Shown piece by piece: positions 18,401 to 27,422 of a stretch of DNA of 64,000 nt; the first letter of the stretch is position 1, and every line of letters begins with the position of its first letter. This stretch comes from Rhynchonema sp. JSB1_4 (lineage: Eukaryota; Nematoda; Chromadorea; Monhysterida; Xyalidae): NCBI GenBank assembly GCA_030248065.1, contig JASAMV010003251.1:1-64000 (forward strand), written 5' to 3'. The notes under the pieces are model-generated. The model was not told where the DNA came from. It did not search any database and worked only from the letters and a program-made list of their open reading frames with translations. Made by a program: the position numbers and the translations under genes.

Positions 18401-20524
18401 GCAATCGAGACCGTTGGTGTGACATTTGTTCGTGCCCCAGCTATGAAATGTAGTTCGAAAACAAAACAATATAAAATTTCACCTCGGCCTCCTGTTTTTT
18501 CGTCCTCAAATCCTCCAACTTCTCCATGAGTTTCAGCGATTCCTCAACATGACCTTCTTCGCCGAGTCTTTCCGCTTCGGCCAGCGTTTTGCCGATGTCT
18601 TCATTGATCTCCAGCACAATATCGGCTTTCGTGGCGGCTTCCTTGAAAAATCAGGCATATTTTTGGTGACAAGTTACAAAAAAAAACCAGGAAAATTCGC
18701 AGTTTGCAAACCTGTCCGAGTTCCTCTTGCGTCTCCGCCAGTCGTTTCTTTGCAATCTCCATTTTTCGGTCACAATCGTCGAAGAAACGCTCGAGATGAT
18801 CAAGGGCCTGTAAAAAGCCAAAGAATTTTTGCGCTGCTTTGCAATTGAAAGCCTCAAACAAACAGGGCTTAGGTCCTGGTGTTCCAACTCCAATCCTGCT
18901 CAAGAAGTGGCATTCAATTCAATGCAATCGTGGACAAAAGGGGTGCTTAGAGGTAAATAGGGCTTCATGCCGGGAGGCACCCGACACCCGACATCTGGAA
19001 GTACCCGAGATGAGAACAAAGCAGACACCGACACCCGCCAGTTCTAAAAAACACGACACTCGATACCTAGCTTGAGCCAAAAAACGGACAAAATTTTTTT
19101 GCTCATTCGCATCATTCATGGCATGCAGTTTTGGCTCACGTTACTGTATTAAAGATTTTTTTCAAGCGAAAAAACCCAGATGTCATATTTCTGACCCTTC
19201 GGAAACATTTGTCACGAAGAGAATGTTCTGTCAAAATTCTTCTCTCTGCAAAACTGATGCTTTGATTTGTCGGGTCCCAAAAAAACCGACATCCGGAAGC
19301 ATCCGACACCTACACCTTTTAGGAACCATCATATCGCTTGCCATAGGCCGCGAAAGCACGCAAAGTAATTTTCCACACCGGAGAATAATGCAAAAACCAA
19401 TGTCAAAAGTCGGTCACAAATTCGATGACAGCCGGCACAGATTGAGCCGTTCAAAAATATCCCGATATCGATGAAAACCGAACAACTCACGTCTAAATCG
19501 TAATAATAATCGCGTTCCTTCTGCGATTTCTCGAAATCGGCGCGCAAGGCCAGGTCGTGCGTTTTCGGGCAGTTGCCCATGTCCATTCGCTGAAGAGATG
19601 AGACTTTATAGAGCCAGAGCGATTGACAGTTAGAAAAAATGAGAACAGAGATCGGAAACCGGTCGGCCGGTTTAGGTTTTTGGGTGAAAATTGTTAATGT
19701 TTTTATTGTGTGTGGAATCGTGTGAAGACGCAGTAACTGAGCGCGTAGCGCGCGAATTTTGGTAATTTGAGGTGAAAAGCACTGATTTTACAATACTAAT
19801 TTTGACCATTTTGGCAAAAATTGGCACTTTTGGGGCAAAATCGGGGGGATACCTGCTTTACCGGGGTGAAAATCGGGGGATACCTACTATACCATGCCAA
19901 ACATCGGGGTGGATACCTACTGTACCAGACGAGGGGGATACCTACTGTACTGGGGGCTACCCCAAAAAACCCCACCTCCAACACTGGGTAGCCACTAATT
20001 AGTTATTCATTTTAGGTCAGGGACAGGGAACATCTTTTCGCGGAACGAAATTAGTGCCTTCGAAGCTTCTGAAGTGACTTATTTTACTGAACAAACAGGA
20101 ATTTTTTGTCAAAAGCACTAAAATTTGGACGAAACTTCTAAAGCGACATATTTTACCAAAAACAGAGATTTTTTGTCAAAAACACGCGAATTTTGACGTA
20201 TTCGGCAAGTGCGTGACCAGTACTTGTCCATCTGACAACTTTTTTCAATTGAACGCAATGAATTTTCTACCAAAATATACCTAGGTTCATAAAAATCGCA
20301 AAAAGTATATGACAAAATTAGGTAAAAATACTCTGACCCAAAAAAATCGGAACGGAAAACCAACGAACCGTGCTTGACAAGATGTCGTGCGGACAACATC
20401 CGACCAGATAACTACGACAAACGGACGAATCCGAGAATGAGACGCGATGCCGTTGATCGGCCGAGCCCGGATCGGAGCCCATCAGCTCGCTGATCATGTT
20501 GCGCATTTGATCCGTCGCCGACAT
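15473..20524 (-). CDS. luc7l: LUC7-like U1 snRNP-associated splicing factor
   Basis: LUC7-family proteins bind U1 snRNP in the nucleus and help choose 5' splice sites. Eight exons close into one frame of 316 residues: 20369-20524, 19491-19589, 18712-18807, 18483-18641, 17116-17292, 16451-16566, 16165-16194 and 15473-15590. The start MSATDQMRNMISELMGS matches the conserved LUC7 N-terminus. The first CCCH zinc finger (CRSYLVGC then CPKTH) spans exons 1-2. A helical, coiled-coil-prone middle (KKRLAETQEE; EAERLGEEGHVEES) follows in exons 3-4. The second finger (CEVCGAYLGIHDNDRRLADH) is in exon 5, then an Arg/Ser tail (RSRSRDRDRKSSSRKRSRS). It is somewhat shorter than human LUC7L (about 371) in the tail. 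The stop TGA overlaps a possible donor (CGCAG|GTGATT), so a longer splice form cannot be excluded. Confidence 0.92.
16629..16796. mobile_element. MITE family G, copy 3
   Basis: Ends TAGTAACACTACGCCAACAT and its complement, with CCGATTTCGG and CGAAATCGGGCTC inside; a diverged member of the family at 11404 and 15105. It lies in the LUC7-like gene, in the intron between exons 5 and 6. Confidence 0.7.
17566..18248. mobile_element. Family Y element with word GGTACACTAATTTCCCCG, with nested insertion
   Basis: Ends CAGTGTAGTTCCTGG and CCAGGAACTACACTG. The core (AAAAAGTCACTTTTTGAGG to AAAAAGGGTGTTTTGGCGAC, inverted) is the family Y core. Flanks CTTTTAAT and CTAATAAT agree at 6 of 8 bases, an eroded duplication. 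Another element (17785-18214) has jumped into it. The whole lies in a LUC7-like intron. Confidence 0.75.
17785..18214. mobile_element. TATACTTGCG element nested in family Y, TSD ACATAGGG
   Basis: Ends TATACTTGCG and CGCAAGTATA are exact inverted repeats. ACATAGGG flanks both sides (17777-17784, 18215-18222), an exact 8-bp duplication. The inside is made of poly-A/poly-T runs separated by CCGG. No coding capacity. Confidence 0.9.
18940..19310. repeat. Dispersed CACCCGACACC word clusters
   Basis: Clusters of ACCCGACACCCGACA and GTCGGGTCCCAAAAAAACCGACA words occur at about 18975-19055 and 19268-19315. The same words recur at 10700-10740, 12838-12900 and 38550-38580. They lie in the LUC7-like intron. 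No complete element ends were found. Confidence 0.5.
19848..19985. repeat. Subterminal word cluster GGGGGATACCTACTGTACC
   Basis: Four variants of GGGGATACCTACTGTACC in the same orientation, spaced 25-40 bases. The layout resembles the word-slot elements of the 20.7-26.1 kb region, but only one side is present. It lies in the first LUC7-like intron. Confidence 0.6.
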
Positions 20525-21238
20525 CGCGGCACAATTTCAACAAAAATTTTTGACTCTCACGTGGCCCTTTCTGAAGTTTAACTGAAAACAGATCACGAAA
20601 GCGCTGAAAAAAACAAAAATCACAGAAGAGAAGAGGGCACCAAAATCTTGGGAAAATCACCCGTGCGTGCCCGATAGCGATAGTGTCGGCTACCGTATTC
20701 TCGGAAATACCGTACCGTATTCCCTAAAATAGAGCCCCCCAAAAATAGAGCCCCCCAAAAAATACAGCCCCCCCTAACCGGGGTCAGTGAAAAAATAGAG
20801 CCCCCCCCCCCAAAAATACAGCCCCCCCAACTTGGAATTCCCCGCTTGGGGGTCGTAAAGTCAAGTTCTTGTATACGACACATTTGTGGCGTTTGTGGTT
20901 GAGTATATGATGACGTAAAGCCTTTTATGGAAGATCTGCACCTAAAAACACTCAATAATGACCAGTAACACCCCGACAGAACTCCATTTGAGGGGCATTT
21001 TTGGGAACATTTTTTGAGATTTTGGGCAGCGAAAAAATACAGTCCCCCCAAAAATAGAGCCCCCCAAAAATACAGCCCCCCTAAAAGGGGTCAGTGAAAA
21101 AATACAGCCCCCCTTGTATTTTAGGTTTTACGGTATTCCCTAAAATAGAGCCCCCCAGCCCCCCTGAAAGGGGTCAGTGAAAAAATAGAGCCCTCAAAAA
21201 TACAGCCCCCCCCCAACTTGGAATTCCCCGCTTGGGGG

Positions 21239-22129
21239 TATACTGTCATAAAGAACCGTTCTTTATTTTTTGTGGAAAAAAACGGTTTTTTTCCGAAAAA
21301 AAACCGTTTTTTTTCCAAATGCTTTTCCAGTACTTAAGAACGTAATTTCGAAAAATATAATTATTTCAGTGCAAAATTTGTTCGAAGTGACGAGAGTGCT
21401 CTTGAAGAGTGTTGAAGACAGTCGAAAACACTTGGTTTACACGCTTTTTGGCCCATTTTGGGCTGGTTAATTTTTGTGCTCCAGCCAATTTTTCACTGAA
21501 ATCGAAAAACTCATCAGTTTTGCATTACAATTTTTTGGAAAAATTGGAATAAGGCAGTGGTGTCGTTGGGGGGGAGGGGGGGTTACCCCCCCCTAGTATC
21601 AGGTATCCGGTATCTTGATTTTTTCACCCAGGGGTATCCGGTATCCTGACTTTTTGTCCAGGGGTATCCTACCCTAAAATTTTTCCGAAAACTGTAAAAA
21701 TAGCCCATTTTTAACTCCAAAATGCTCAAAATCGCTTGCTAGCGCAAGCATAACCCCCAAAATGACCATTTTTTGCGCTTTCAACACCGATTTTGCTCAA
21801 TTTTCCTCTAAAAAATTGACCTTTTTTTGAACAACCCCCCCTGGGTATCCGAGATTTTTTTATTTTAGGGAGCAACCCCCCCCCCTGGTATCCGAGATTT
21901 TTCATTTTGGGTATCCGGTATCCGAAATTTTTGGATTTTGGGTATCCGGTATCCTGACTTTTTGATTTCCCAACGACACCACTGGAATAAGGTACCGATA
22001 TTTTTTCGATCAAAAACCGAAAAGGTACCCACGGAAAAATAAATGGAAAAGTATTCGGGTCTCGGAAAAAAAACGGTTTTTTTCGGTTTTTTCCGGAAAA
22101 AAACCGGTTTTTTTCCGTCTGCCAGTATA
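21239..22129. mobile_element. TATACTG-family element, TSD CTTGGGGG
   Basis: Ends TATACTGTC and GCCAGTATA. CTTGGGGG lies directly before (21231-21238) and after (22130-22137), exact. It carries the shared core GTGCAAAATTTGTTCGAAG and AT-rich arms with CCG spacers. It is itself interrupted by 21555-21984. Its target is the AATACAGCCCCCC repeat. Confidence 0.9.
21555..21984. mobile_element. CAGTGGTGTCG element with word GGTATCCGGTATCC, TSD GAATAAGG
   Basis: Ends CAGTGGTGTCGTTGGG and CCCAACGACACCACTG. GAATAAGG flanks both sides (21547-21554 and 21985-21992), exact. Subterminal repeats GGTATCCGGTATCC or GGTATCCGAGA fill both flanks around an AT-rich core. It is nested inside 21239-22129. Confidence 0.9.
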
Positions 22130-22485
22130 CTTGGGGGTCGTAAAGTCAAGTTCTTGTATAAGACATCTTATGTACAACGTTTTTGGTTGAGTATACCGTG
22201 AAAACCTAAATAGAAGGGGGGCTCTATTAACTCACTGACCCCATTTTGGGGGGCTCTATTACGGGGGGCTCTATTTCGGGGGGGCCTCTATTAATTCACT
22301 GACCCGAACCTGAAAAAATTGTTCCCAGAAATACCCCCCAAAAACCCCTAAAAAGGGGTTTGAAAGGATGTTTTTTCGCTTGTAATCGCATTTATTCGTG
22401 TCTATTCGTCAATAAGAGTCGTATTATGTGCTCTGGACGAACAACAAACGTGCATAAATGTACCTGTGCATCACTATCAAGCAGG

Positions 22486-22937
22486 GTAGACCTTGGGGGG
22501 GGTGGGGGGTCCCCCCAAATTCATCTATCTATCGTCAACACTTTTCGATTTCATCTATCTATCGTCAACACTTATGGGCAAATCTATCTATCGTCAACAA
22601 ATTCTGGGAACAATCTATCTATCGTCAACACATTTCGACCCCAAAATGGGTATTTTTGCCTCAAAATGGCTCAAAATCGGTATTTTTTGTCCCAAATAGG
22701 CAAAAAATCGCGCGCTACGCGCGGATTTAGTACATCTTAGTACATTTTCATTAATATTTACACATTATTACCTACTTAGTACACTATACTATGCCTTGAT
22801 TTTTGGCGACACCCCCCCCCACCATCTATCTGTCGTCAACAAGTTTGGATCGACCCCCCCCCAGATTTCGGACTTGGGTCATCTATCTATCGTCAACACA
22901 TTTCGGGTCCCAATCTATCTATCGTCAACACCCTGAC
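22486..22937. mobile_element. Element with seven CTATCTATCGTCAACA words
   Basis: Four copies of CTATCTATCGTCAACA near the left end (22520-22630) and three near the right (22822-22932), all in the same orientation, around a core with CGCGCGCTACGCGCG and repeated TTAGTACA words. Probable ends are CAGGGT and ACCCTG; the flanks share only ATCAAG/ACCAAG, so the exact duplication is unproven. Confidence 0.7.
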
Positions 22938-23194
22938 CAAGTACTACCGTAAAACCTAAAATACAAGGGGGGCTGTATTTTTTCACTGACCCCTTTTAGG
23001 GGGGCTGTATTTTTGGGGGGGGGCTGTAATTTTTCGCTGCCCAAAATCTCAAAAAATGTTCCCAAAAATGCCCCTCAAATGGAGTTCTGTCAGGGTGTTA
23101 CTGGTCATTATTGAGTGTTTTTAGGTGCAGATCTTCCATAAAAGGCTTTACGTCACCATATACTCAACCACAAACGTTGTACATAATGTGTCCG

Positions 23195-24013
23195 CAGTGT
23201 AGTTCCTGGGGGGAGGGGGGGCAGTGTGGTGGCAGGCCAATCGACCCAAGATACCCTAGGGGGGGAAGGTTTCGGACTTACTCGAGATACCCCCCAGATG
23301 CTACCCAAGATACCCCTTATGGTCCGTCAAAAGGCGAAAAAAGGCGGTTTTTTACATGCAATTTTACTGCAAAATTGGCCTAAAAATGGATACTTTTTGA
23401 CATTCTTGCTGAAAATTGGCCTAAAATGACCATTTTGGGGTGTTTGCGCGCGGAGCGCGCGATTTTTGGGGGTCCCGAGGTCGAAAAACACCTATTTTTG
23501 CCTTTGAAAACCATAAATGTACTTACTCGAGATACCCTTTGGGGTCGGCTCGAGATAGATACCCTTCCCCCCATCCCCCCCAAAGGGTTGACTCGAGATA
23601 GATACCCCTTAGGGGGGGAATCCCCCCATTCCCCCCCAGCCACTACAGTGAGGGGGGTCCCCCCTCGGGTACACTATCTCCCCCTCAGGTGGTACACTAT
23701 CCCACTATCTCCCCCTCCGGGCTCCACACTATCTCCCCCAATTTTTGCCTAAAATAGGCATTTTTAGGCCTAAAATGGGCATTTTTAGGCCAAAAATGAG
23801 TGATTTTCAGGTCAATGTTCTCAAAAGTCGCCAAAATACCGTTTTTCTGAAGAATTTTTTTCCAAAAAGGGGCAAAAATAGGTCAAATTTTCTACCTCAA
23901 AAAAGGGACTTTTCCCTGAATTTGGGTCTTCCCCCCCTCGGGGGTACACTATCTCCCCCTCCGAAAAAAACGGAGGGTAAGCTATCTCCCCCTCCGGACC
24001 AGGAACTACACTG
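23195..24013. mobile_element. Family Y element, word GGTACACTATCTCCCCC
   Basis: Ends CAGTGTAGTTCCTGG and CCAGGAACTACACTG. Flanks ATGTGTCCG and ATGTGTCG differ by one base, so this is an 8-bp duplication with a slip. Five word slots (near 23668, 23692, 23729, 23944 and 23982) carry GGTACACTATCTCCCCC variants around the family core (AAAAGTCGCCAAAATACC). A family X element (23222-23650) is nested near its left end. Confidence 0.85.
23222..23650. mobile_element. Family X element, word ACTCGAGATACCC
   Basis: Ends CAGTGTGGTGGC and GCCACTACAGTG. Flanks AGGGGGGG and AGGGGGGT agree at 7 of 8. Six slots, three per side, carry CTCGAGATACCC, CTCGAGATAGATACCC or CCAAGATACCC. The core contains GCGCGCGGAGCGCGCG and GAGGTCGAAAAACACC, the same as in 25423-25862. 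Confidence 0.85.
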
Positions 24014-24313
24014 ATGTGTCGTATGCAAGAACTTGACTTTACGACCCCCAAGCGGGAAATTCCAAGTTGGGGGGGGGCTGTATTTTTGGGGGGCTCTATT
24101 TTTTCACTGACCCCGTTTAGGGGGGCTGTATTTTTGGGGGGCTCTATTTTTGGGGGGCTCTATTTTAGGGAATACGGTACACCAGTGTAGTTCCTGGTCC
24201 GGAGGGGGAGATAAAGGCAGTCTACGGGAGGTTGTCACTCAGCCCCCGAATACCGTAACCCACCGCAAGCGAGATCGTTGCGAGACCCATGCTGATCGCT
24301 GCTTATCGACACG

Positions 24314-25172
24314 CAGTGTAGTTATACTGGCAGGCGGAAAAAAACCGGTTTTTTCCGGAAAAAAAACCGAAAAAAACCGTTTTTTTTCCGAGACCCGAAT
24401 ACTTTTCCATTTATTTTTCCGTGGGTACCTTTTCGGTTTTTGATCGGAAAAATATCGGTACTTTATTCCAATTTTTCCAAAAAATTGTAATGCAAAACTG
24501 ATGAGTTTTTCGATTTCAGTGAAAAATTGGCTCGAGCACAAAAATTAACCGGCCCAAAATGGGCCAAAAAGCGTGTAAACCAAGTGTTTTCGACTGACTT
24601 CAACACTCTTCAAGAGCACTCTCGTCACTTCGAACAAATTTTGCACTGAAATTGTTATATTTTTCGAAATTACGTTCTTAAGTACTGGAAAAGTATTTGG
24701 AAAAAAAAACGGTTTTTTTTCGGAAAAAAACCGTTTTTTTTCCACGAAAAATAAAGAACGGTTCTTTATGACAGTATAAGTGTAGTTCCTGGGGGGGAGG
24801 GGGGTCCCCCCCCTAAGGTACACTAACCGCCGCGACCAAGGTACACTAGTACACTAACCGCCGCGTCAGGTACACTAACCGCCTCAATTTTTGCCTAAAA
24901 TAGGCAATTTTAGGCTTAAAATGGGCATTTTTAGGCCTAAAATTGGTGATTTTTAGGTCGATGTTGTCAAAAGTCGCCAAAATACCCTTTTTATGGAGAA
25001 TTTTTTCCAAAAAGGGCCAAAAATCGGTCAAATTTTCTACCTCAAAAAGTGACTTTTTCATGAATTTGGGTCTTCCCCCCCTTCCCCCCCCAGGGAGGTA
25101 CACTAACCGCCGCACGGAAAAAAGGGGTAGGGTAGGTACACTAACCGCCGCGCCGGACCAGGAACTACACTG
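24314..25172. mobile_element. Family Y element, word GGTACACTAACCGCCGC, TSD TCGACACG
   Basis: Ends CAGTGTAGTTCCTGG (split by the element at 24323) and CCAGGAACTACACTG. TCGACACG flanks both sides (24306-24313, 25173-25180), exact. Five slots carry GGTACACTAACCGCCGC where the sister at 23195 has GGTACACTATCTCCCCC. Core and ends are the same as in the sister. Confidence 0.92.
24323..24778. mobile_element. TATACTG-family element, TSD AGTGTAGT
   Basis: Ends TATACTGGC and GACAGTATA. AGTGTAGT precedes (24315-24322) and follows (24779-24786), exact, showing insertion into the terminal repeat of 24314-25172. It is inverted relative to 21239-22129 and lacks the inner nested element. Confidence 0.9.
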
Positions 25173-25422
25173 TCGACACGTGTATTATCGGCAGCAAGCT
25201 GGAAATTGTCATCATGCGCGTCGATAACCAAAACTTGGAAATGTTGATTGTTGTTGGCGCTAACACGCAAAACATAGATAAAAAACAAAATGGTCTCGAC
25301 ACGATCCTTGCAGATCAAAATTACGGTGGGTTACGGTATTCGGGGGCTGAGTGACAACCTCCCGTAGACTGCCTTTAGCGGACCCTCCGTTTTTTCGGAG
25401 GGGGAGATAGTGTACCCCCGAG

Positions 25423-25862
25423 CAGTGTAGTGGCAGGCAGATGGTTGCAAGGTACCCTTGGGGGGGGATGGATCCAGATGGTTGCAAGGTACCCCCCTAC
25501 CCAGCCTCCGGAAGGTTGCAAGGTACCCCTGGGGTCCGAAAAAAGGGTGTTTTTTGCATGCTTTTTTCTGCAAAATTGGCCGAAAAAATGGTACTTTTTT
25601 GCATTTTGGCCGAAAAATTGCCCAAAATAGCTATTATATGGAGGTTTGCGCGCGGAGCGCGCGATTTTTGGGGTTTTGAGGTCGAAAAACACCCATTTTT
25701 GCCTATAAAAACCATAAATTGATGGTTGCAAGGTACCCTCCGGGTCCGGGGTGGTTGCAAGGTACCTACCCTTCCCCCCCCCATCCCCCCCAAGGGGTGG
25801 TTGCAAGGTACCTACTCCTTAGGGGGGGAATCCCCCCCCCATCCCCCCCAGCCACTACATTG
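25423..25862. mobile_element. Family X element, word GGTTGCAAGGTACC, TSD CCCCCGAG
   Basis: Ends CAGTGTAGTGGC and GCCACTACATTG. CCCCCGAG flanks both sides (25415-25422, 25863-25870), exact. Six slots, three per side, carry GGTTGCAAGGTACC. Slot spacers such as CTTCCCCCC and CCATCCCCCCCAA, and the core, match 23222-23650, whose word is quite different. Confidence 0.92.
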
Positions 25863-26324
25863 CCCCCGAGGGGGGGAAGGGGGGGGGAGACCCAAATTCG
25901 GGAAAAAGTCACTTTTTGAGGTAAAATCACACACTTTTGGTATAAAAATGCCCATTTTAGGCCTAAAAATGCCTATTTTAGGCAAAAATTGGGGGAGATA
26001 GTGTACCCGGAGGGGGAGATAAGGGGATAGTGTACCACCTGAGGGGGAGATAGCGTACCCGAGGGGGGACCCCCCTCCCCCCCCAGGAACTACACTGCGG
26101 TACACTGATAATAGGGGATGTTTACTTAGGGCAGGGGGGCTCTATTCAGGTCCTGGGGGGGGGCTCTATTAATTCACTGACCCCGTTTGGGGGGGGGGCT
26201 GTATTACGGGGGGCTAGATTCCGGGGGGGGCTGTATTTAGGTTTTTACGGTTGTGTACGCAAGCTTAAACAACGTTTGACACAACAACACAGCCTTACCA
26301 CACCAGACACCACTAATCTGCGGT

Positions 26325-26455
26325 ACGGTGAAGGTTGGGGTTGGGGGTGGGGTTCTATTAATGGGGGGTCAATTAATGGGGGTTCTATTTTTGATTTCGA
26401 GCCATTTGGGTGGGGTTCAATTAATGGGGGGTCAATTAATGGGGGGTTCTATTTC
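26325..26455. repeat. GGTCAATTAATGGGG word cluster
   Basis: Two blocks (26345-26390 and 26410-26452) of TCTATTAATGGGG and GGTCAATTAATGGGG around a short spacer. It resembles a very short word-slot element; ends and target duplication were not found. Confidence 0.5.
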
Positions 26456-26913
26456 CGGGTTTCCGACAACACACACATGATTTCATAAGATTTTTATCTC
26501 CTATTTTTTTAAAAATCAACTTGTTCTTTTTTATTTGTTTGTTTCGGGCCAATCGTCGGTAAGAAATTTCAGCCCGATCACGCAACGCACCGCTTGGATT
26601 GGAGAGGTTGGAGCAGAGGGAATGAACTGAACATGGAATAACGGCGATCAAGAGTTTGACGATACACGTAGTGGCCAACTTGCAGTCCAGAGACAGTCAT
26701 TTCTTGATCAAGAATGAAAAGCAGTAACACAAAACCACAAGCAAATTCCATTGTTTCAATTTACGACTATTTCTTCACACCATCCAAGTTTCTTGTTGTG
26801 TGCTTTGCTGCCAACACAAACACACGCAACTTGCCTGTTTCAGCAAGCAGACACCGTATTGTGTAACACTGCGCGCGCATTAGGATTGTATTGTACCTTT
26901 CAGCGCTATGGTT

Positions 26914-26987
26914 GTGTCGGTAGCTTGGCCCAGCGGCAGAGCTTTAGCTTGCAACGCCAGAGGTCGGGGGTTCGACTCCCGATAGCG
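26914..26987 (+). tRNA. tRNA-like sequence, possible Cys (GCA), probably degenerate
   Basis: It has an A-box-like TAGCTTGGCCCAGCGG, an anticodon-type loop TTGCAAC that would read GCA (Cys), and a good B box (GGTTCGACTCC). The acceptor stem does not pair well, the D-arm has extra bases and two T-stem pairs fail, so a pseudogene or tRNA-derived repeat is more likely than a working tRNA. A TTTAA run follows after about 25 bases. Confidence 0.35.
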
Positions 26988-27009
26988 AAAAATACAATTT
27001 TCGTTCTTT

Positions 27010-27066
27010 TAACTTTTTTTGGCTTAGGCGTAGACTTGGGCTTAGGCTTAAACTTAGGCTTTGGAT
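27010..27066. repeat. Degenerate interstitial TTAGGC array
   Basis: Imperfect runs of GGCTTAGG, ACTTGGGCTTAGGCTTA and CTTAGGCTTTGG. TTAGGC is the telomere unit of most nematodes. Similar blocks are at 40358-40470 and 54715-54762. Confidence 0.5.
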
Positions 27067-27422
27067 TAAGCTTAACACAACAAACAGCTTCAAAACACTG
27101 AAACCTCGAAAGTGCGGAGCGAGGATCAGCCTTGGATAGGGTGAAGAAATAGCCAATCGTATTGTTTCACGCTTTATTTCGCAATGAACCAGTGATTGCT
27201 ATGACTTGATCAGATGTTATTGCTCTTGGATCAGAAACTAAATTTTGCTGAATTTGCCGTTGCTTAAATTTTTGATGATTTTTTTGCGAAACTTTCAGTC
27301 TGGCCAATCTAGCAAGAATTGAACCACATTCGAATCAGAATTTTTCAAATTTAGTCTTTTTTGTCTTGTTTTGTCTTTCGAAATTTTGTCTTTCATTTTT
27401 GGTCTGCTTTTGTCGATTTCGG

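Larger units (their letters stand above)
20696..24180. repeat. Patchwork of AATAGAGCCCCCC / AATACAGCCCCCC repeats
   Basis: The words AAATAGAGCCCCCC and AAATACAGCCCCCC, and CACTGACCCC next to them, recur in both orientations at 20725-21240, 22210-22310, 22960-23030 and 24065-24170. They flank a shared segment (AAGTCAAGTTCTTGTATA to CAACCACAAACG) and ends of the type TACGGTATTCCCTAAAATAG. Later insertions at 21239, 22486 and 23195 have broken the copies up. I read this as one or two older transposon copies with their own word. No gene is seen. Confidence 0.6.
24214..25375. mobile_element. AAGGCAGTCTACGG element, TA duplication
   Basis: Inverted ends of about 55 bp start AAGGCAGTCTACGGGAGG and continue to a CCCCCGAATACCGTAACCC word. 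TA flanks each side; removing the element restores GGGGGAGATAGCGG, which fits the intact family Y slot. TA duplication points to a Tc1/mariner-type transposase. The inside includes a unique stretch around 25180-25320 of unknown origin. Confidence 0.8.
24183..26097. mobile_element. Family Y element (outermost of a nest), TSD CGGTACAC
   Basis: Ends CAGTGTAGTTCCTGG and CCAGGAACTACACTG. CGGTACAC flanks both sides (24175-24182 and 26098-26105), exact. Its slots carry GGGGGAGATAGTGTACC, the inverted form of the word in 23195-24013. It is interrupted by 24214-25375 and 25423-25862. Confidence 0.9.

Noticed and set aside
22520..22932. Regularly repeated 16-mer resembling a CRISPR array
   Set aside because: Spacers differ in length, repeats sit at the two ends of a mobile element around a core, and the genome is eukaryotic.
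25180..25320. Possible exon between transposons (open frame with a KLEIVIMRVDNQN motif)
   Set aside because: It lies inside the TA-flanked element, lacks splice sites and matches no family I know.
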